Both the position numbers and the translations under genes were made by a program. The notes under the pieces are model-generated. The model saw only the letters and a list, made by a program, of their open reading frames with translations, was not told where the DNA came from and did not search any database. A stretch of DNA of 64,000 nt from positions 62,001-126,000 of the forward strand of contig JAYTTF010000168.1 in the NCBI GenBank assembly GCA_043745195.1, read 5' to 3'. Numbering within the stretch: the stretch's first letter is position 1; each line of letters starts with the position of its first letter. This document shows, in pieces, positions 18,739 through 27,594 of this stretch. Origin of the DNA: JANXSF01 sp043745195. GTDB taxonomy: Bacteria > Acidobacteriota > Terriglobia > Bryobacterales > Bryobacteraceae.

Positions 18739-19926
18739 TTAGCTAGCCGCTCGCCATTCGCTGGCTGGTGCTTCCAGGGCGAATACGTAAGCGCGATAGA
18801 CGTTGTCAAACACCTTGTCCCAACTTGCTTCCAAGGCCGCAGAGCGGGCGGCTTTGCGCATTTGCTGATGTCGTGCAAGATCAGTGACTAAGTCATGAAC
18901 ACAGCGGACATAGTGTTCATCAGATCGCGCCACAATGCCCGTGACTCCGTTATTCACAATGTACTGAGGACCGCCCTGATTGGTGACAATGGCCGGAACA
19001 CCGCTGGCCAACGCCTCTTGCACTACATTGCCATAAGTATCGGTGCGAGAAGGAAACAGAAATAGATCCATGTTGGCGTAGGCTTCCGACAACGCTTCGC
19101 CTTGTAAGGTTCCGGTGAATTCAGCCCGCCGCAAGTTTTTTTCCAGATAAGGACGCTCAGGTCCATCGCCGATAATCAGGAAGCGATGGTTTTCCTCGGC
19201 CAGCAATTTCTCGACTTCCACTAACAGTCGAACATTCTTCTCTGGTTGCAACCGGCCTACAAATCCAAGTACGAACGTACCGTCCTGGCGGAATCGCTTG
19301 GCGGGATTGAAGATAGTAGTATCCACGCCGCGTCGCATAAGGAACGTCTTCTTTCCGGTTTTGGCTTCCAGCATCCGGATCAAATCTGGATTCGGTGCTA
19401 ACAACACACGAGCAATTCGATAGAACAACGCCACGCCGTCCAACGTTCCTCGTTCCGTAAGTGCTGCGGCATAATCCCGGAACCGATTGGGAATAAAGCT
19501 GAGCATAGAATGTAAGCGGCGGGAGGCGAATTCATGCAGATTAGTGTGCCAGCTTGCAACCAAGGGGATGCCTTTGGAATGGGCGCAGTAGGCAGCGAGC
19601 ATGCCCAAATCGCTGGGACCCGTAAGGTGAATCACGTCAGGTTTGAAAGATTCCAGGGCTTGCTCGATTACAAAATAGTTTCGCCAAAAAAGAGGGTCGA
19701 AATAAAGATCCGTTTCAACCGGGAACTTAGCCCGGCTGCGGCGGATTTCAAGGGTAGTAACACTTCCGTCATTCCAGGAACGGTTTTGGGGTCCGGCATG
19801 GACGCTTAAGAATGGGAGGTCGCGGCGGCGCGCGTACGAATCAAGTTGACGGCTGGTTAAGGCAACGCCGTTAACTTCATGGAATGAATCGGCAAAGAAG
19901 GCTACTCTTGGGGTGCGACTGGTCAC
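18739..19926 (-). CDS. glycosyltransferase family 4 (GDP-mannose-dependent type)
   Basis: The 395-residue GT-B enzyme has an N-terminal domain RVAFFADSFHEVNGVALTSRQL typical of MgtA/PimB-like mannosyltransferases, DVIHLTGPSDLGMLAAYCAHSKGIPLVASWHTN, and a C-terminal Rossmann domain with GFVGRLQPEKNVRLL, IIGDGPERPYLE and the E-x7-E region FPSRTDTYGNVVQEALASGVPAIVTNQGGP. It should add a mannose-like sugar to a lipid or glycan at the cytoplasmic face. It is the first gene of an operon with SDR and APC. A ~90-bp gap separates it from the sugar operon upstream. Confidence 0.9.
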   Translation of the reverse strand: MTSRTPRVAFFADSFHEVNGVALTSRQLDSYARRRDLPFLSVHAGPQNRSWNDGSVTTLEIRRSRAKFPVETDLYFDPLFWRNYFVIEQALESFKPDVIHLTGPSDLGMLAAYCAHSKGIPLVASWHTNLHEFASRRLHSMLSFIPNRFRDYAAALTERGTLDGVALFYRIARVLLAPNPDLIRMLEAKTGKKTFLMRRGVDTTIFNPAKRFRQDGTFVLGFVGRLQPEKNVRLLVEVEKLLAEENHRFLIIGDGPERPYLEKNLRRAEFTGTLQGEALSEAYANMDLFLFPSRTDTYGNVVQEALASGVPAIVTNQGGPQYIVNNGVTGIVARSDEHYVRCVHDLVTDLARHQQMRKAARSAALEASWDKVFDNVYRAYVFALEAPASEWRAAS

Positions 19927-20018
19927 GCGGTCCTCTTTCTACTGTTTTCATAGACGAAAATTGATGGCCAAGGTTACACTCAGTTTCTATCTAAATCGTG
20001 AAGGTTCGTGAAAAAGTG

Positions 20019-21044
20019 TTAAGCAAAATCAGAAGGTTTCAGATCGCGCCGGAATTTGCCAAACCCGAAAAACGTTGGACGGAAATCGCCAACTAAATCC
20101 ACCTTCGCCCGCTGTGGAATCTTCTTCTCCATACCGAGCGACCAGTAAACGCCGTTGACGATCAACCGTCGCAATCCTTCGTTTACAAGATCGGACGCCG
20201 CGCCCATCGTCGTTGTAAACACTCGGGCCGATTTGCCGGCGCGCCCTGCGAAACTGTTGGTCCAAGCAATGGGCATCATGGGATCGTTCGGACGTTTGGA
20301 GAGTTTCTTACCTTGCCTCTCAATTGTGTAGTCACCTTCAATGGGCTTGTCGGTGGGCTTCATACCTTCTAATACCTGCCCAAGAATTAATGGCTGGGCG
20401 GTGGAGGGAAGTTTTGTAACAGTATAGACATCGCTTGGTCCCCAAATATCTTCGCAGCCTCGCACAATAGGATTCTGCTTTTCGTCAGGGGCAATTAGCC
20501 CGCGCGTACTCTGCACAGCGTGGTGGCCATGGTGGGTTATCCAGGTTTCGCCTAGTACTTGTTTGCCAAACCCACCCGGCCATTTCGTCTTGTCGCGATA
20601 GCCGTAATGACGGAACTGGCTGGTGGATGTATCCTTATATTCAAACGCGTGGGTAGCCGTGCGCAGGCCAATAATGGGGCGGCCAGAATGGACGTATTCA
20701 TCTATGTGGCGCATTTGCTCGTCGGGCAACTCCCGAAAGCGCGTGGCAATAATCATCAGGTCGGCAGAGTGCAACGCCTCCAAGCCCGGTATGTTGCTCA
20801 CTTCAGGATTGATCAGGTTCGTTTTTGGATCGATTGCGAATAGTACCGTGCAATGAAAACCGTGATGCGTTGAAAGGATTTTCCCTAGTTGCGGAAGCCC
20901 TTCTTCGGAGCGGTACTCTTCATCGCCAGAAATCAGAACTATGCGCTTTCCCTGGCCTTTGTAAACGGCCCACAATTTCTCTTCGGCGGCAATAGCTGTT
21001 GAGCTTGCAGCGAGCAACAAACTACGCCGACTGATTTTCTTCAT
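20019..21044 (-). CDS. ThuA-domain protein, TAT-exported
   Basis: A twin-arginine leader (MKKISRRSLLLAASSTAIAA) precedes a ThuA/class-I amidotransferase-like fold: KRIVLISGDEEYRSEEGLPQLGKIL, ALHSADLMIIATRFRELPDEQMRHIDEYVHSGRPIIGLRTATHAF, then ITHHGHHAVQ and a C-terminal ARVFTTTMGAASDLVNEGLRRLIVNGVYWSLG. ThuA proteins act in trehalose or 3-keto-sugar use, but the reaction is not firmly known. The ATG at 21044 is preferred over the upstream codon at 21065, because it overlaps the HEAT gene stop (ATGA), a sign of translational coupling. It is the last gene of the Gfo/Idh-HEAT-ThuA operon. Confidence 0.9.
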   Translation of the reverse strand: MKKISRRSLLLAASSTAIAAEEKLWAVYKGQGKRIVLISGDEEYRSEEGLPQLGKILSTHHGFHCTVLFAIDPKTNLINPEVSNIPGLEALHSADLMIIATRFRELPDEQMRHIDEYVHSGRPIIGLRTATHAFEYKDTSTSQFRHYGYRDKTKWPGGFGKQVLGETWITHHGHHAVQSTRGLIAPDEKQNPIVRGCEDIWGPSDVYTVTKLPSTAQPLILGQVLEGMKPTDKPIEGDYTIERQGKKLSKRPNDPMMPIAWTNSFAGRAGKSARVFTTTMGAASDLVNEGLRRLIVNGVYWSLGMEKKIPQRAKVDLVGDFRPTFFGFGKFRRDLKPSDFA

Positions 21045-21928
21045 ACTGAGGCCAAACCCTTCCATGCTTTTTGTGCAGTGATGCGAACGTTTCGATTTGC
21101 GCTCTTCATTTTCGGCATAAAAATTGACGCTGCCTCAGCAGTTCCAATATTCGCGATCCCCACAATTGCGGCGCATTGGAGGTGCTCTTCACTGCGTTCG
21201 AGTATGGCCTTGTAGATGTCCAAAGCAGCAGCGGGATTTCCCTTCTGCAGTTGCGCATCGGCAAATCGAAGTCGGCTATCGACCAGTTCTGTCTTTTGGG
21301 TTTCAGTCAATCCTGCTTCGGATGGAAGCGGCAAAGCTGAGTTGGATTTCGGACCGATTCGAGAGAAGGCTTTGGCGCCTGCCACCGCAATCGCTTTATC
21401 AGCGGATCGCGTGGCTAGGCCGCAGATCCCCAGGACGGGAAGAGCGGCGTCTTTGCGATGCCCGAATGCCGCAAGCAGGCGGGGTTTGAAATCATCCTTG
21501 GCTTGATGGTAGGCCTTGACCATGGCCTCAGTTGTGGCTGGGCCAGGAATCCGTTCCAGGCAATAGACAACCTCTTCACGAAGATCCGCGTCGTGGATGT
21601 CCTTGGCAATTGCGGCAACGGAATCTTCGCCGGCAATATTGGAGAGCAACCGAATTGCGTGGATGCGAACGGGCAGCGTGGAGTTAATGGCCAGCAGGCC
21701 TTGAACCACCGCAGCCCGGTTGGTTGACGTCGGATCTTTGCCAACGGAATGCGTCATCGTGGTGAGCGCTTCGCGAGCAGCCTTGGCGATGCCTGGGTTC
21801 TCAGATGCTGCCAATTTGCCGAGTTCGGAAATCACAGAAGGGTCAACTTCCCCCGCCGCCCGCCATGCGTTGAAACGCACATCGGCATCGGTGTTTTTGA
21901 TGTCACTTAAGAATTTTGAGGTGTCCAT
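21041..21928 (-). CDS. HEAT-repeat protein of sugar operon
   Basis: The 295-residue protein consists of repeated ~30-residue helical pairs (DADVRFNAWRAAGEVDPSVISELGKLAAS, NPGIAKAAREALTTMTHSVG, LPVRIHAIRLLSNIAGEDSVAAIAKDI..ADLREEVVYCLERIPG) of HEAT/PBS-lyase type, then a TPR-like stretch. There is no signal peptide. Such proteins often accompany DUF1080/ThuA/Gfo-Idh genes and probably act as scaffolds. It starts 10 nt after the Gfo/Idh stop and overlaps the ThuA start by 4 nt. Confidence 0.75.
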   Translation of the reverse strand: MDTSKFLSDIKNTDADVRFNAWRAAGEVDPSVISELGKLAASENPGIAKAAREALTTMTHSVGKDPTSTNRAAVVQGLLAINSTLPVRIHAIRLLSNIAGEDSVAAIAKDIHDADLREEVVYCLERIPGPATTEAMVKAYHQAKDDFKPRLLAAFGHRKDAALPVLGICGLATRSADKAIAVAGAKAFSRIGPKSNSALPLPSEAGLTETQKTELVDSRLRFADAQLQKGNPAAALDIYKAILERSEEHLQCAAIVGIANIGTAEAASIFMPKMKSANRNVRITAQKAWKGLASV

Positions 21929-21938
21929 TTGAGTCTCC

Positions 21939-23303
21939 TTACAAATGCCATGGACCGCGCCCAGGGCGGCTTAGTAAGCGGTTGGCTTCCTCGTCATTCT
22001 TGAACCGCTCCGTTACTGGATCCCAATCCAGTGGCCGTTGCAACTGAAAACCAATGTTGCCGATAATGCACAGCGTCGCCACGCGGTGTGCGGCTTCCAT
22101 ATGCATGATGGGCTTTTCGCGGGTGCGGATGCAGTCCTCAAAATTCTCGCTATGACCAGGACTGCGGAACGCTTTGCCACAATCGCATTGCTGGGCAAAA
22201 TCGCGCACACGCTCTTCAGTGGATGTTCCAGCTCCATCGCCAAGAGTCACACCAATGTTTCCATTCTGTCCCCAGTAAACTGCGCCATAGCGCGCATCGA
22301 GGGTTGATGAGGGAACTCCTGGTTGTGCCCACACAAGAGTCCAATTTGGATTCTTGAACTCGTAGGTGATCTCCATGGTTACTGCTGCATCGTACATACC
22401 GTCGTGCGGGGGAGCGCCGGTGGCAGTAACTTTAGATGGTCCGGTGTAATCGGAATCCATAATCCAATTGGCGATGCTCATAACGTGTGCTCCGCGATCG
22501 CGAATCTGCCCGCCGCCGAAATCCGTCAGCCAACGAAACGCGCCATGCGTATGCTTGACGTTGTATGGCATGGAGCGCGCGGGGCCTAGCCACATATCGT
22601 AGTCAAGACCTGGCGGTGGATCTGCATCAGGTGTCCAATCCCCTTCAGGGCTGGCGTAATGCCAACAAGTGACTTTACTCACTTTGCCAATGCGGCCAGC
22701 CTTGATGTAGTTATTCGCCTGCCAGGCGGCAGCTTGAGAGCGGCCTTGCGATCCCACTTGCACCACGCGTGCGTAGCGTTCGGCGGCGTTCACCATGGCG
22801 CGACCTTCTTCAATGGTGTTGCAGGCTGGCTTTTCCACATATACGTCTTTGCCGGCCTGACAAGCCATGATGCTTTGAAGCGCGTGCCAGTGATCGGGTG
22901 TGGCGATATAGACGGCATCGACATCTTTATCTTCAAGCAATCGCCGGAAGTCACGATACATGCGCGGCTTTCCACCGACCGTTGTAGCAGCTTGATCAAG
23001 ACGTGCAGTGTCAACATCGCAAAGGGCCATGGAGCGCGCGGGACGCATAATGCGCGAGCCATCCCCACCGAGGTTTGTTGCCGATGGAATGCTCTTGGTA
23101 ACGTTTGCTTCAGGTCGCAGGAAGCCGCGGCCACGGCCTCCAATTCCAATGTGGCCGAAGTTCAAGACATCACTAGGCGCAGGTCCACCTTGCAACCCGA
23201 GTGCACGAGCGGGAATGATATCGAACAGGAAAATGCCTGTTGAGGATGTTGTGGCAGCTTTCTTAAGGAACTGGCGGCGGGAACGGCTGGTTTGTGTTTT
23301 CAT
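21939..23303 (-). CDS. TAT-exported Gfo/Idh/MocA oxidoreductase
   Basis: The 454-residue protein has a twin-arginine leader (SRRQFLKKAATTSSTGIFLFD). The Rossmann domain contains NFGHIGIGGRGRGF, DVDAVYIATPDHWHALQSIMACQAGKDVYVEKPACNTIEEG with the EKP signature, and WLTDFGGGQIRDRGAHVMSIANWIMD, the GG..D.G.H catalytic region. It belongs to the periplasmic 'bacterial oxidoreductase' group with the C-terminal segment EEANRLLSRPGRGPW. Its likely role is oxidation of sugars or glycosides with tightly bound NAD(P), feeding DUF1080/ThuA proteins. First gene of a three-gene operon. Confidence 0.92.
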   Translation of the reverse strand: MKTQTSRSRRQFLKKAATTSSTGIFLFDIIPARALGLQGGPAPSDVLNFGHIGIGGRGRGFLRPEANVTKSIPSATNLGGDGSRIMRPARSMALCDVDTARLDQAATTVGGKPRMYRDFRRLLEDKDVDAVYIATPDHWHALQSIMACQAGKDVYVEKPACNTIEEGRAMVNAAERYARVVQVGSQGRSQAAAWQANNYIKAGRIGKVSKVTCWHYASPEGDWTPDADPPPGLDYDMWLGPARSMPYNVKHTHGAFRWLTDFGGGQIRDRGAHVMSIANWIMDSDYTGPSKVTATGAPPHDGMYDAAVTMEITYEFKNPNWTLVWAQPGVPSSTLDARYGAVYWGQNGNIGVTLGDGAGTSTEERVRDFAQQCDCGKAFRSPGHSENFEDCIRTREKPIMHMEAAHRVATLCIIGNIGFQLQRPLDWDPVTERFKNDEEANRLLSRPGRGPWHL

Positions 23304-23362
23304 GAAGGCCCACGCTCAATATACTGAAGGGCGTGGGCGGATTCAAGGGGTAGTGCAAACTA

Positions 23363-24205
23363 TCAGGCGGTCTTTGGAATACAGCAGGACGTTCCGCAAC
23401 AACCGGGTTTTACCGCGCGCACAAAAGCGCTCATAAATTTATCCTGCACCAGTGGCGCAATCGCATCGGCATCCAGTCCTTCACCAACCAGAAATTGCCG
23501 CGCATCTTCAATGTTGTAGATACGTGTTGGTTCCATGCTGATTTCTTCAAAACCTGCAATGGCCAACTTAGCTGAATACTGCTTTTCTTCCAGAGCACCT
23601 GCTATGCAGCCCACCCATAGTTCCATACTGCGTCGAACTTCAGTGGGAACTTCACCACGCACCACAACGTCGGATACAGCTAGGCGGCCCCCTGGTTTCA
23701 GCACGCGCAGAGCTTCGCGAAACACGCGGTCTTTGTCGGCGGAAAGGTTGATCACGCAATTGGAAATAATCACGTCCACCGAATTATCCGGCAGAGGAAT
23801 ATGTTCGATTTCTCCCTTTAAAAATTCCACGTTTGTTACACCGGCTTTCAGTTGATTGGCCCGCGCCAGGGCCAGCATTTCATCGGTCATATCAAGGCCG
23901 TAGGCCTTGCCCGTAAGGCCTACACGCTTGGCGGAGAGGAGCACGTCGATGCCTCCGCCGGAACCCAAATCGAGAACGACCTCTCCTGGATTTAATGCGG
24001 CGAGAGCCGTAGGATTGCCGCAACCAAGAGAGGCCAGAATCGCCGCTTCGGGAATGCCGGCTTTCTGTTGTTCTTCGTAGAGTCCAGAAGTGATTGGGTC
24101 AGTTCCGCAACTTGTAGAAGTACTGCAACAGCCGTTACTAGTGCCAGCCGAGACGCGCAGAGCAGCTTGGCCGTATTTTTCTTTAACGATTTCTTTCAGT
24201 TCCAT
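23363..24205 (-). CDS. arsM: arsenite S-adenosylmethionine methyltransferase
   Basis: The 280-residue enzyme has an N-terminal Cys-rich segment (SNGCCSTSTSCGTDPITSGLYEEQQ), the SAM site VVLDLGSGGGIDVLLSAKRVG, DMTDEMLALARANQ, ISNCVINLSADKDRVFREALRVLKPGGRLAVSDVV, and LWVGCIAGALE. Cysteines at the NCVINL and GCIAG positions match the As(III)-binding pair of ArsM; the CC pairs at the N-terminus and C-terminus (GCCGTSCC) are additional metal ligands. It converts As(III) to methylated species. It is monocistronic, with a near-consensus promoter and an operator-like motif shared with arsR at 39.6 kb. Confidence 0.95.
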   Translation of the reverse strand: MELKEIVKEKYGQAALRVSAGTSNGCCSTSTSCGTDPITSGLYEEQQKAGIPEAAILASLGCGNPTALAALNPGEVVLDLGSGGGIDVLLSAKRVGLTGKAYGLDMTDEMLALARANQLKAGVTNVEFLKGEIEHIPLPDNSVDVIISNCVINLSADKDRVFREALRVLKPGGRLAVSDVVVRGEVPTEVRRSMELWVGCIAGALEEKQYSAKLAIAGFEEISMEPTRIYNIEDARQFLVGEGLDADAIAPLVQDKFMSAFVRAVKPGCCGTSCCIPKTA

Positions 24206-24206
24206 C

Positions 24207-24239
24207 TTTCGATAATACTAGAAATATCCAATATGTCAA
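24207..24239 (-). promoter_or_regulatory. arsM promoter with ArsR operator-like motif
   Basis: On the minus strand: TTGACA (24234-24239), a 16-nt spacer, TATTAT (24212-24217), then 6 nt to the ATG at 24205. ATTTCT-N7-TCGAAA overlaps the -10 box. The arsR promoter at 39590-39624 has the same geometry and the same motif, so ArsR bound there would block RNA polymerase at both. Confidence 0.7.
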
Positions 24240-24299
24240 GAAAAACTTTCTGTCCCGTTCGAAGCATAACCACAGCTTCAATCTAATACAATCGCCGCA

Positions 24300-25365
24300 A
24301 TGTTTTACTGTCTCTGATTCTGGCTAGAAGCTCCATGGCCCAAGTTCAAGAAGGTGGTGCTCTACTTGGCAAACAAACCGTTGTGGATAAAAGTGAACGT
24401 GGTCGAGGATTTTCGCCAAGAGTACAAGCGTTTCTTGACTTAGCGAGGTCGACACCACCTGAAGTAGCGAGTGACGCTCTGATACGCATCGCATTATCGA
24501 AGGAAATTCCAGAAACAGCCAAGAAACTTGGTCTGCTTGAAGAAGCATTTTCGCTTGCGGCCGGTTCCCAATATACGGTTAAACGTGTTCCATTTCCAGG
24601 TTCGGCGACCGACACTCGATCAGGCCATCTGGCGAGAGCCCATAAGCTTAACCTTGACACTGTATCGCTTCAAAGTCGGGCAGTAAACGCTATTCTGGAT
24701 TTGGACCCTGCAAAAGCCCGTACCTTATTTCGTCGGATCTCATTGATGATGGAACCTCTGTCTTGCAAAGACGCTTTGACCTATGAGCTGACCCGCTACT
24801 ACGAGGTCGCAGCTGACCTTCGAAGAAGGGCCTTCACTGCGAAAGACCGGCAAAGAGGTGAAGACTCGTTGTTTATCGAGTCTTTAATTCGAGACCTCCG
24901 CTCCCCCACGCAAGTCGCGCCCATTGCAGCTTTGCTTTCCACTTCAGATCGAATTGATAACGCTGAGTTGGAGCGGTCGGGACAAACACTTGGGGGAATT
25001 CTTAGCCAAATCAATGGAGACAGTCGATCTTTTGGTCTCGCGTCAGAAAAATACTCGGCAATTAATTCGTTATTAATTATCTATGATAGGAAAGTATAGC
25101 TATGCGAGGTCTGTTTGAGGCGTACGTTGCTTATCTCGTTCGGCATTTCAAGGCTGAGCGTTGCTCTGACAGTTCCGATGACAACGGATCCGGCTCCGAT
25201 AAGTACAATCACGCTTGGCATGGATTAGGACTTCACCTTCTTCAAAGGTTTCTTCTTGCCAGAACTGTTCAGGGCGATTGCTTGGCGAACGAGCGACTTG
25301 AAAGCGGACTCGTCAACCTGTTCTCCTTCATGGATGTCAATCGCGCGGCGGACATTTCCGTCTAG
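24300..25365 (+). pseudogene. acidobacterial secreted hypothetical protein with two homopolymer frameshifts
   Basis: The central open frame (24335-25099) encodes ~254 residues, including RVQAFLDLARSTPPEVASDALIRIALSKEI, FSLAAGSQYTVKRVPF, LDLDPAKARTLFRRISLM and LSCKDALTYELTRYYEVAA. I recognise this layout from secreted acidobacterial proteins of unknown function. In frame just upstream is LLSLILARSSMAQ, a signal-peptide core; it would join the ATG at 24300 if the TTTT run (24303-24306) had one more T. A TACAAT box (24287-24292) lies 7 nt before that ATG. Downstream, MRGLFEAYVAYLVRHFKAERC in another frame would join if the AAA at 25091-25093 had one more A. The tail then runs antisense into the DUF1801 gene. 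Confidence 0.55.
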
Positions 25366-25647
25366 ACTCGAGTTGAAGAGTTGGGCTGGATCCTTTACAA
25401 ATGCACCTTTGGCGAAAGTAAGCTTCACAACCTTCTTGTAGGATTCGCCGGTGCAGATGATGCCGTCGTGCGACCAAACTGGAGTGCCCATCCACTTCCA
25501 TTCCTCGACGACGTCCGGGTCTGCTTCCTTGATCAGCTTGCGCATTCTGCTGAGGGTTTCTCCACGCCAATCTCCGAGGTCGGCGATTCTTTTCGTTATG
25601 AGCTCGGATGCGGACTGGGTTGAGCCAGTGCTTGATTTTTTCGTCAT
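25225..25647 (-). CDS. DUF1801 (YdhG/YjbR-like) protein
   Basis: The ~140-residue cytoplasmic protein begins MTKKSSTGSTQSASELITKRI and carries the DUF1801 core WRGETLSRMRKLIKEADPDVVEEWKWMGTPVWSHDGIICTGESYKKVVKLTFAKGA, then FNSSLDGNVRRAIDIHEGEQVDESAFKSLVRQAIALN and a Lys-rich tail. The fold is a small alpha+beta domain of unknown activity. The ATG at 25647 is chosen because the family motif begins soon after; upstream codons read into a different promoter region. It overlaps antisense the decayed 3' end of the preceding gene. Confidence 0.85.
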   Translation of the reverse strand: MTKKSSTGSTQSASELITKRIADLGDWRGETLSRMRKLIKEADPDVVEEWKWMGTPVWSHDGIICTGESYKKVVKLTFAKGAFVKDPAQLFNSSLDGNVRRAIDIHEGEQVDESAFKSLVRQAIALNSSGKKKPLKKVKS

Positions 25648-25684
25648 AGTTGCTGCTGTCGATGAATTATAATCCTTGTTGAAG

Positions 25685-27553
25685 ATGATTACAAAATATT
25701 CCACGTTGACAAAAATTATAGTGACGGGCATTGCGCTCTCTATACAGGCCCTAGCTCAGGATGGACCGGATTCAGTTTTGCGGGGAACCAAGCAATTTAG
25801 TAAGAGAGTTGTAACCTCTGGGCTTGCGGGGCCGTGGGAATTGACTTGGGGTCCTGATAGTAAGTTATGGGTTACGGAGCGCACCGGTAAGCGCGTGGTA
25901 CGGGTGGACCCTACCAGTGGTGAGCGCAGTGTCGCCATCACTATTGATGAAGTATCTGCGCCCGGTGGGCAGGATGGGCTGTTAGGAATGGCGCTGCATC
26001 CTGAGTTACTCAAGAGCACTGGCAATGACTTTGTTTATGTCGCCTATACTTACGTCGACGAGAGTTTAGGTGCTGACCCGACCGTTAGTGATCCGAAGAG
26101 TCCCTACCGTTTCATTTATGGCAAGTTAGTTCGGCTGACTTACAATCAGGCGACGGGGACGCTGGCCAATCCAGTGACGCTTATCGCTGGTCTGCCGGCA
26201 GGGAATGACCACGTGGCTGGGCGGTTGAAATTTGGTCCTGACAAGAAGCTGTACTTTACGATTGGGGATCAAGGGAATAATCAGTTGGGCAACTACTGCC
26301 TTGCTGTGGAATCGCAAAGGCTGCCGACGCAGAAGGAAATGGTTGCGAAGAATTATGTTTCGTATGTGGGTAAGTCACTGCGGTTGAATCTGGATGGTTC
26401 GGTACCAAAAGATAATCCGAAACTGAACGGTGTTGTAAGTCATGTTTTTACTTACGGCCATCGTAACCCGCAGGGGATCGACTTTGGTCCGGACGGCACG
26501 CTTTACTCATCCGAACAGGGGCCGAAGACGGATGACGAGGTGAATATTTTGAAGCGCGGGTCTAACTATGGCTGGCCGCATATCGCCGGCAAGCGGGATA
26601 ACAAAGCTTTTGAGTATGCACGCTGGGCCGAGGCCACCACGCCCTGTTCGCAACTGCAGTTTAGCGATCTGGCAATTCATCCTTCCGTGCCGCGACAGCC
26701 GGAATCGGCATTCAAGAAACTGATTGTTGAGCCCATTGCAACCATGTTCACTGTGCCGACCGGTTACAGCTTTAAGGACCCCGCCTGCAAGGGCATTGAC
26801 TTTATTTGTTGGCCGACGGTGGGTGCATCGAGCATTGAATACTATGCATCGAAGAGTAACGGTATTCCTGGGTGGGACAAGGTTCTGCTGGTGACCACAT
26901 TGAAGCGTGGGTCACTATATGTGTTGCCACTAACAGCGAATGGAAAGGCAGCGACCGGACATTTTTCGCGTTACTTCCAATCGGAAAATCGTTTCCGTGA
27001 TACGGCGATCAGTCCTGATGGGAAGACAATTTACATAGCCACTGATCCGGGAGGATTGGCTGAATCGCTGGATGGCGGGACTGTTAGAAAAATGCAGGAT
27101 CCGGGGGCTATTCTTGCCTTTACGTACACTGGCGAAGGCACGGGTGTGGCTGAGGAACCTCGACAGGTGAGTAAGGCGAAGCAGCCTAACGAAGAGCAGG
27201 CTGCGGTTAACGCTGCGGTTGGAAATCCTCCGCAGTTTACAGCATCACAGGTGGCGGCCGGGAAGACGGCCTACAATTCCAACTGCGCAGTTTGCCATGG
27301 CAGCACCATGACCAATGGGACTTTTGGCACACCGTTGGCGGGCGAATACTTTACGAAAATGTGGGGAGGCAAAACGGTCCGCGCACTTTACGACCGTGCG
27401 AATAAGACTATGCCCCCGGCTGCTCCCGGGTCGTTGGCAAAAGACAGTTACGTAGACATTGTCGCCTACATACTTGAGCTGAATGGTTTCAAAGCTGGCA
27501 GCACGGAATTGAAGACGGATGGCGATGCTGCGGACAAGATGACGATCAAGTAG
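25685..27553 (+). CDS. PQQ-dependent sugar dehydrogenase fused to c-type cytochrome
   Basis: The ~622-residue periplasmic protein has a signal peptide (TLTKIIVTGIALSIQALAQ), a six-bladed beta-propeller of the soluble glucose/sorbosone dehydrogenase type (GLAGPWELTWGPDSKLWVTERTGKRVVRVDP, GQDGLLGMALHPEL, GNDHVAGRLKFGPDKKLYFTIGDQGN, TYGHRNPQGIDFGPDGTLYSSEQGPKTDDEVN) and a C-terminal haem c domain with CAVCHG and a distal Met in TMPPAAPG. Electrons from sugar oxidation would pass straight to the fused haem. ATG at 25685 is preferred to a TTG at 25676. It is transcribed away from the DUF1801 gene. Confidence 0.92.
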   Translation: MITKYSTLTKIIVTGIALSIQALAQDGPDSVLRGTKQFSKRVVTSGLAGPWELTWGPDSKLWVTERTGKRVVRVDPTSGERSVAITIDEVSAPGGQDGLLGMALHPELLKSTGNDFVYVAYTYVDESLGADPTVSDPKSPYRFIYGKLVRLTYNQATGTLANPVTLIAGLPAGNDHVAGRLKFGPDKKLYFTIGDQGNNQLGNYCLAVESQRLPTQKEMVAKNYVSYVGKSLRLNLDGSVPKDNPKLNGVVSHVFTYGHRNPQGIDFGPDGTLYSSEQGPKTDDEVNILKRGSNYGWPHIAGKRDNKAFEYARWAEATTPCSQLQFSDLAIHPSVPRQPESAFKKLIVEPIATMFTVPTGYSFKDPACKGIDFICWPTVGASSIEYYASKSNGIPGWDKVLLVTTLKRGSLYVLPLTANGKAATGHFSRYFQSENRFRDTAISPDGKTIYIATDPGGLAESLDGGTVRKMQDPGAILAFTYTGEGTGVAEEPRQVSKAKQPNEEQAAVNAAVGNPPQFTASQVAAGKTAYNSNCAVCHGSTMTNGTFGTPLAGEYFTKMWGGKTVRALYDRANKTMPPAAPGSLAKDSYVDIVAYILELNGFKAGSTELKTDGDAADKMTIK

Positions 27554-27594
27554 ACATTGTTCCCTTCGCCATGCGAATGGGATAGTTTAAAGGT

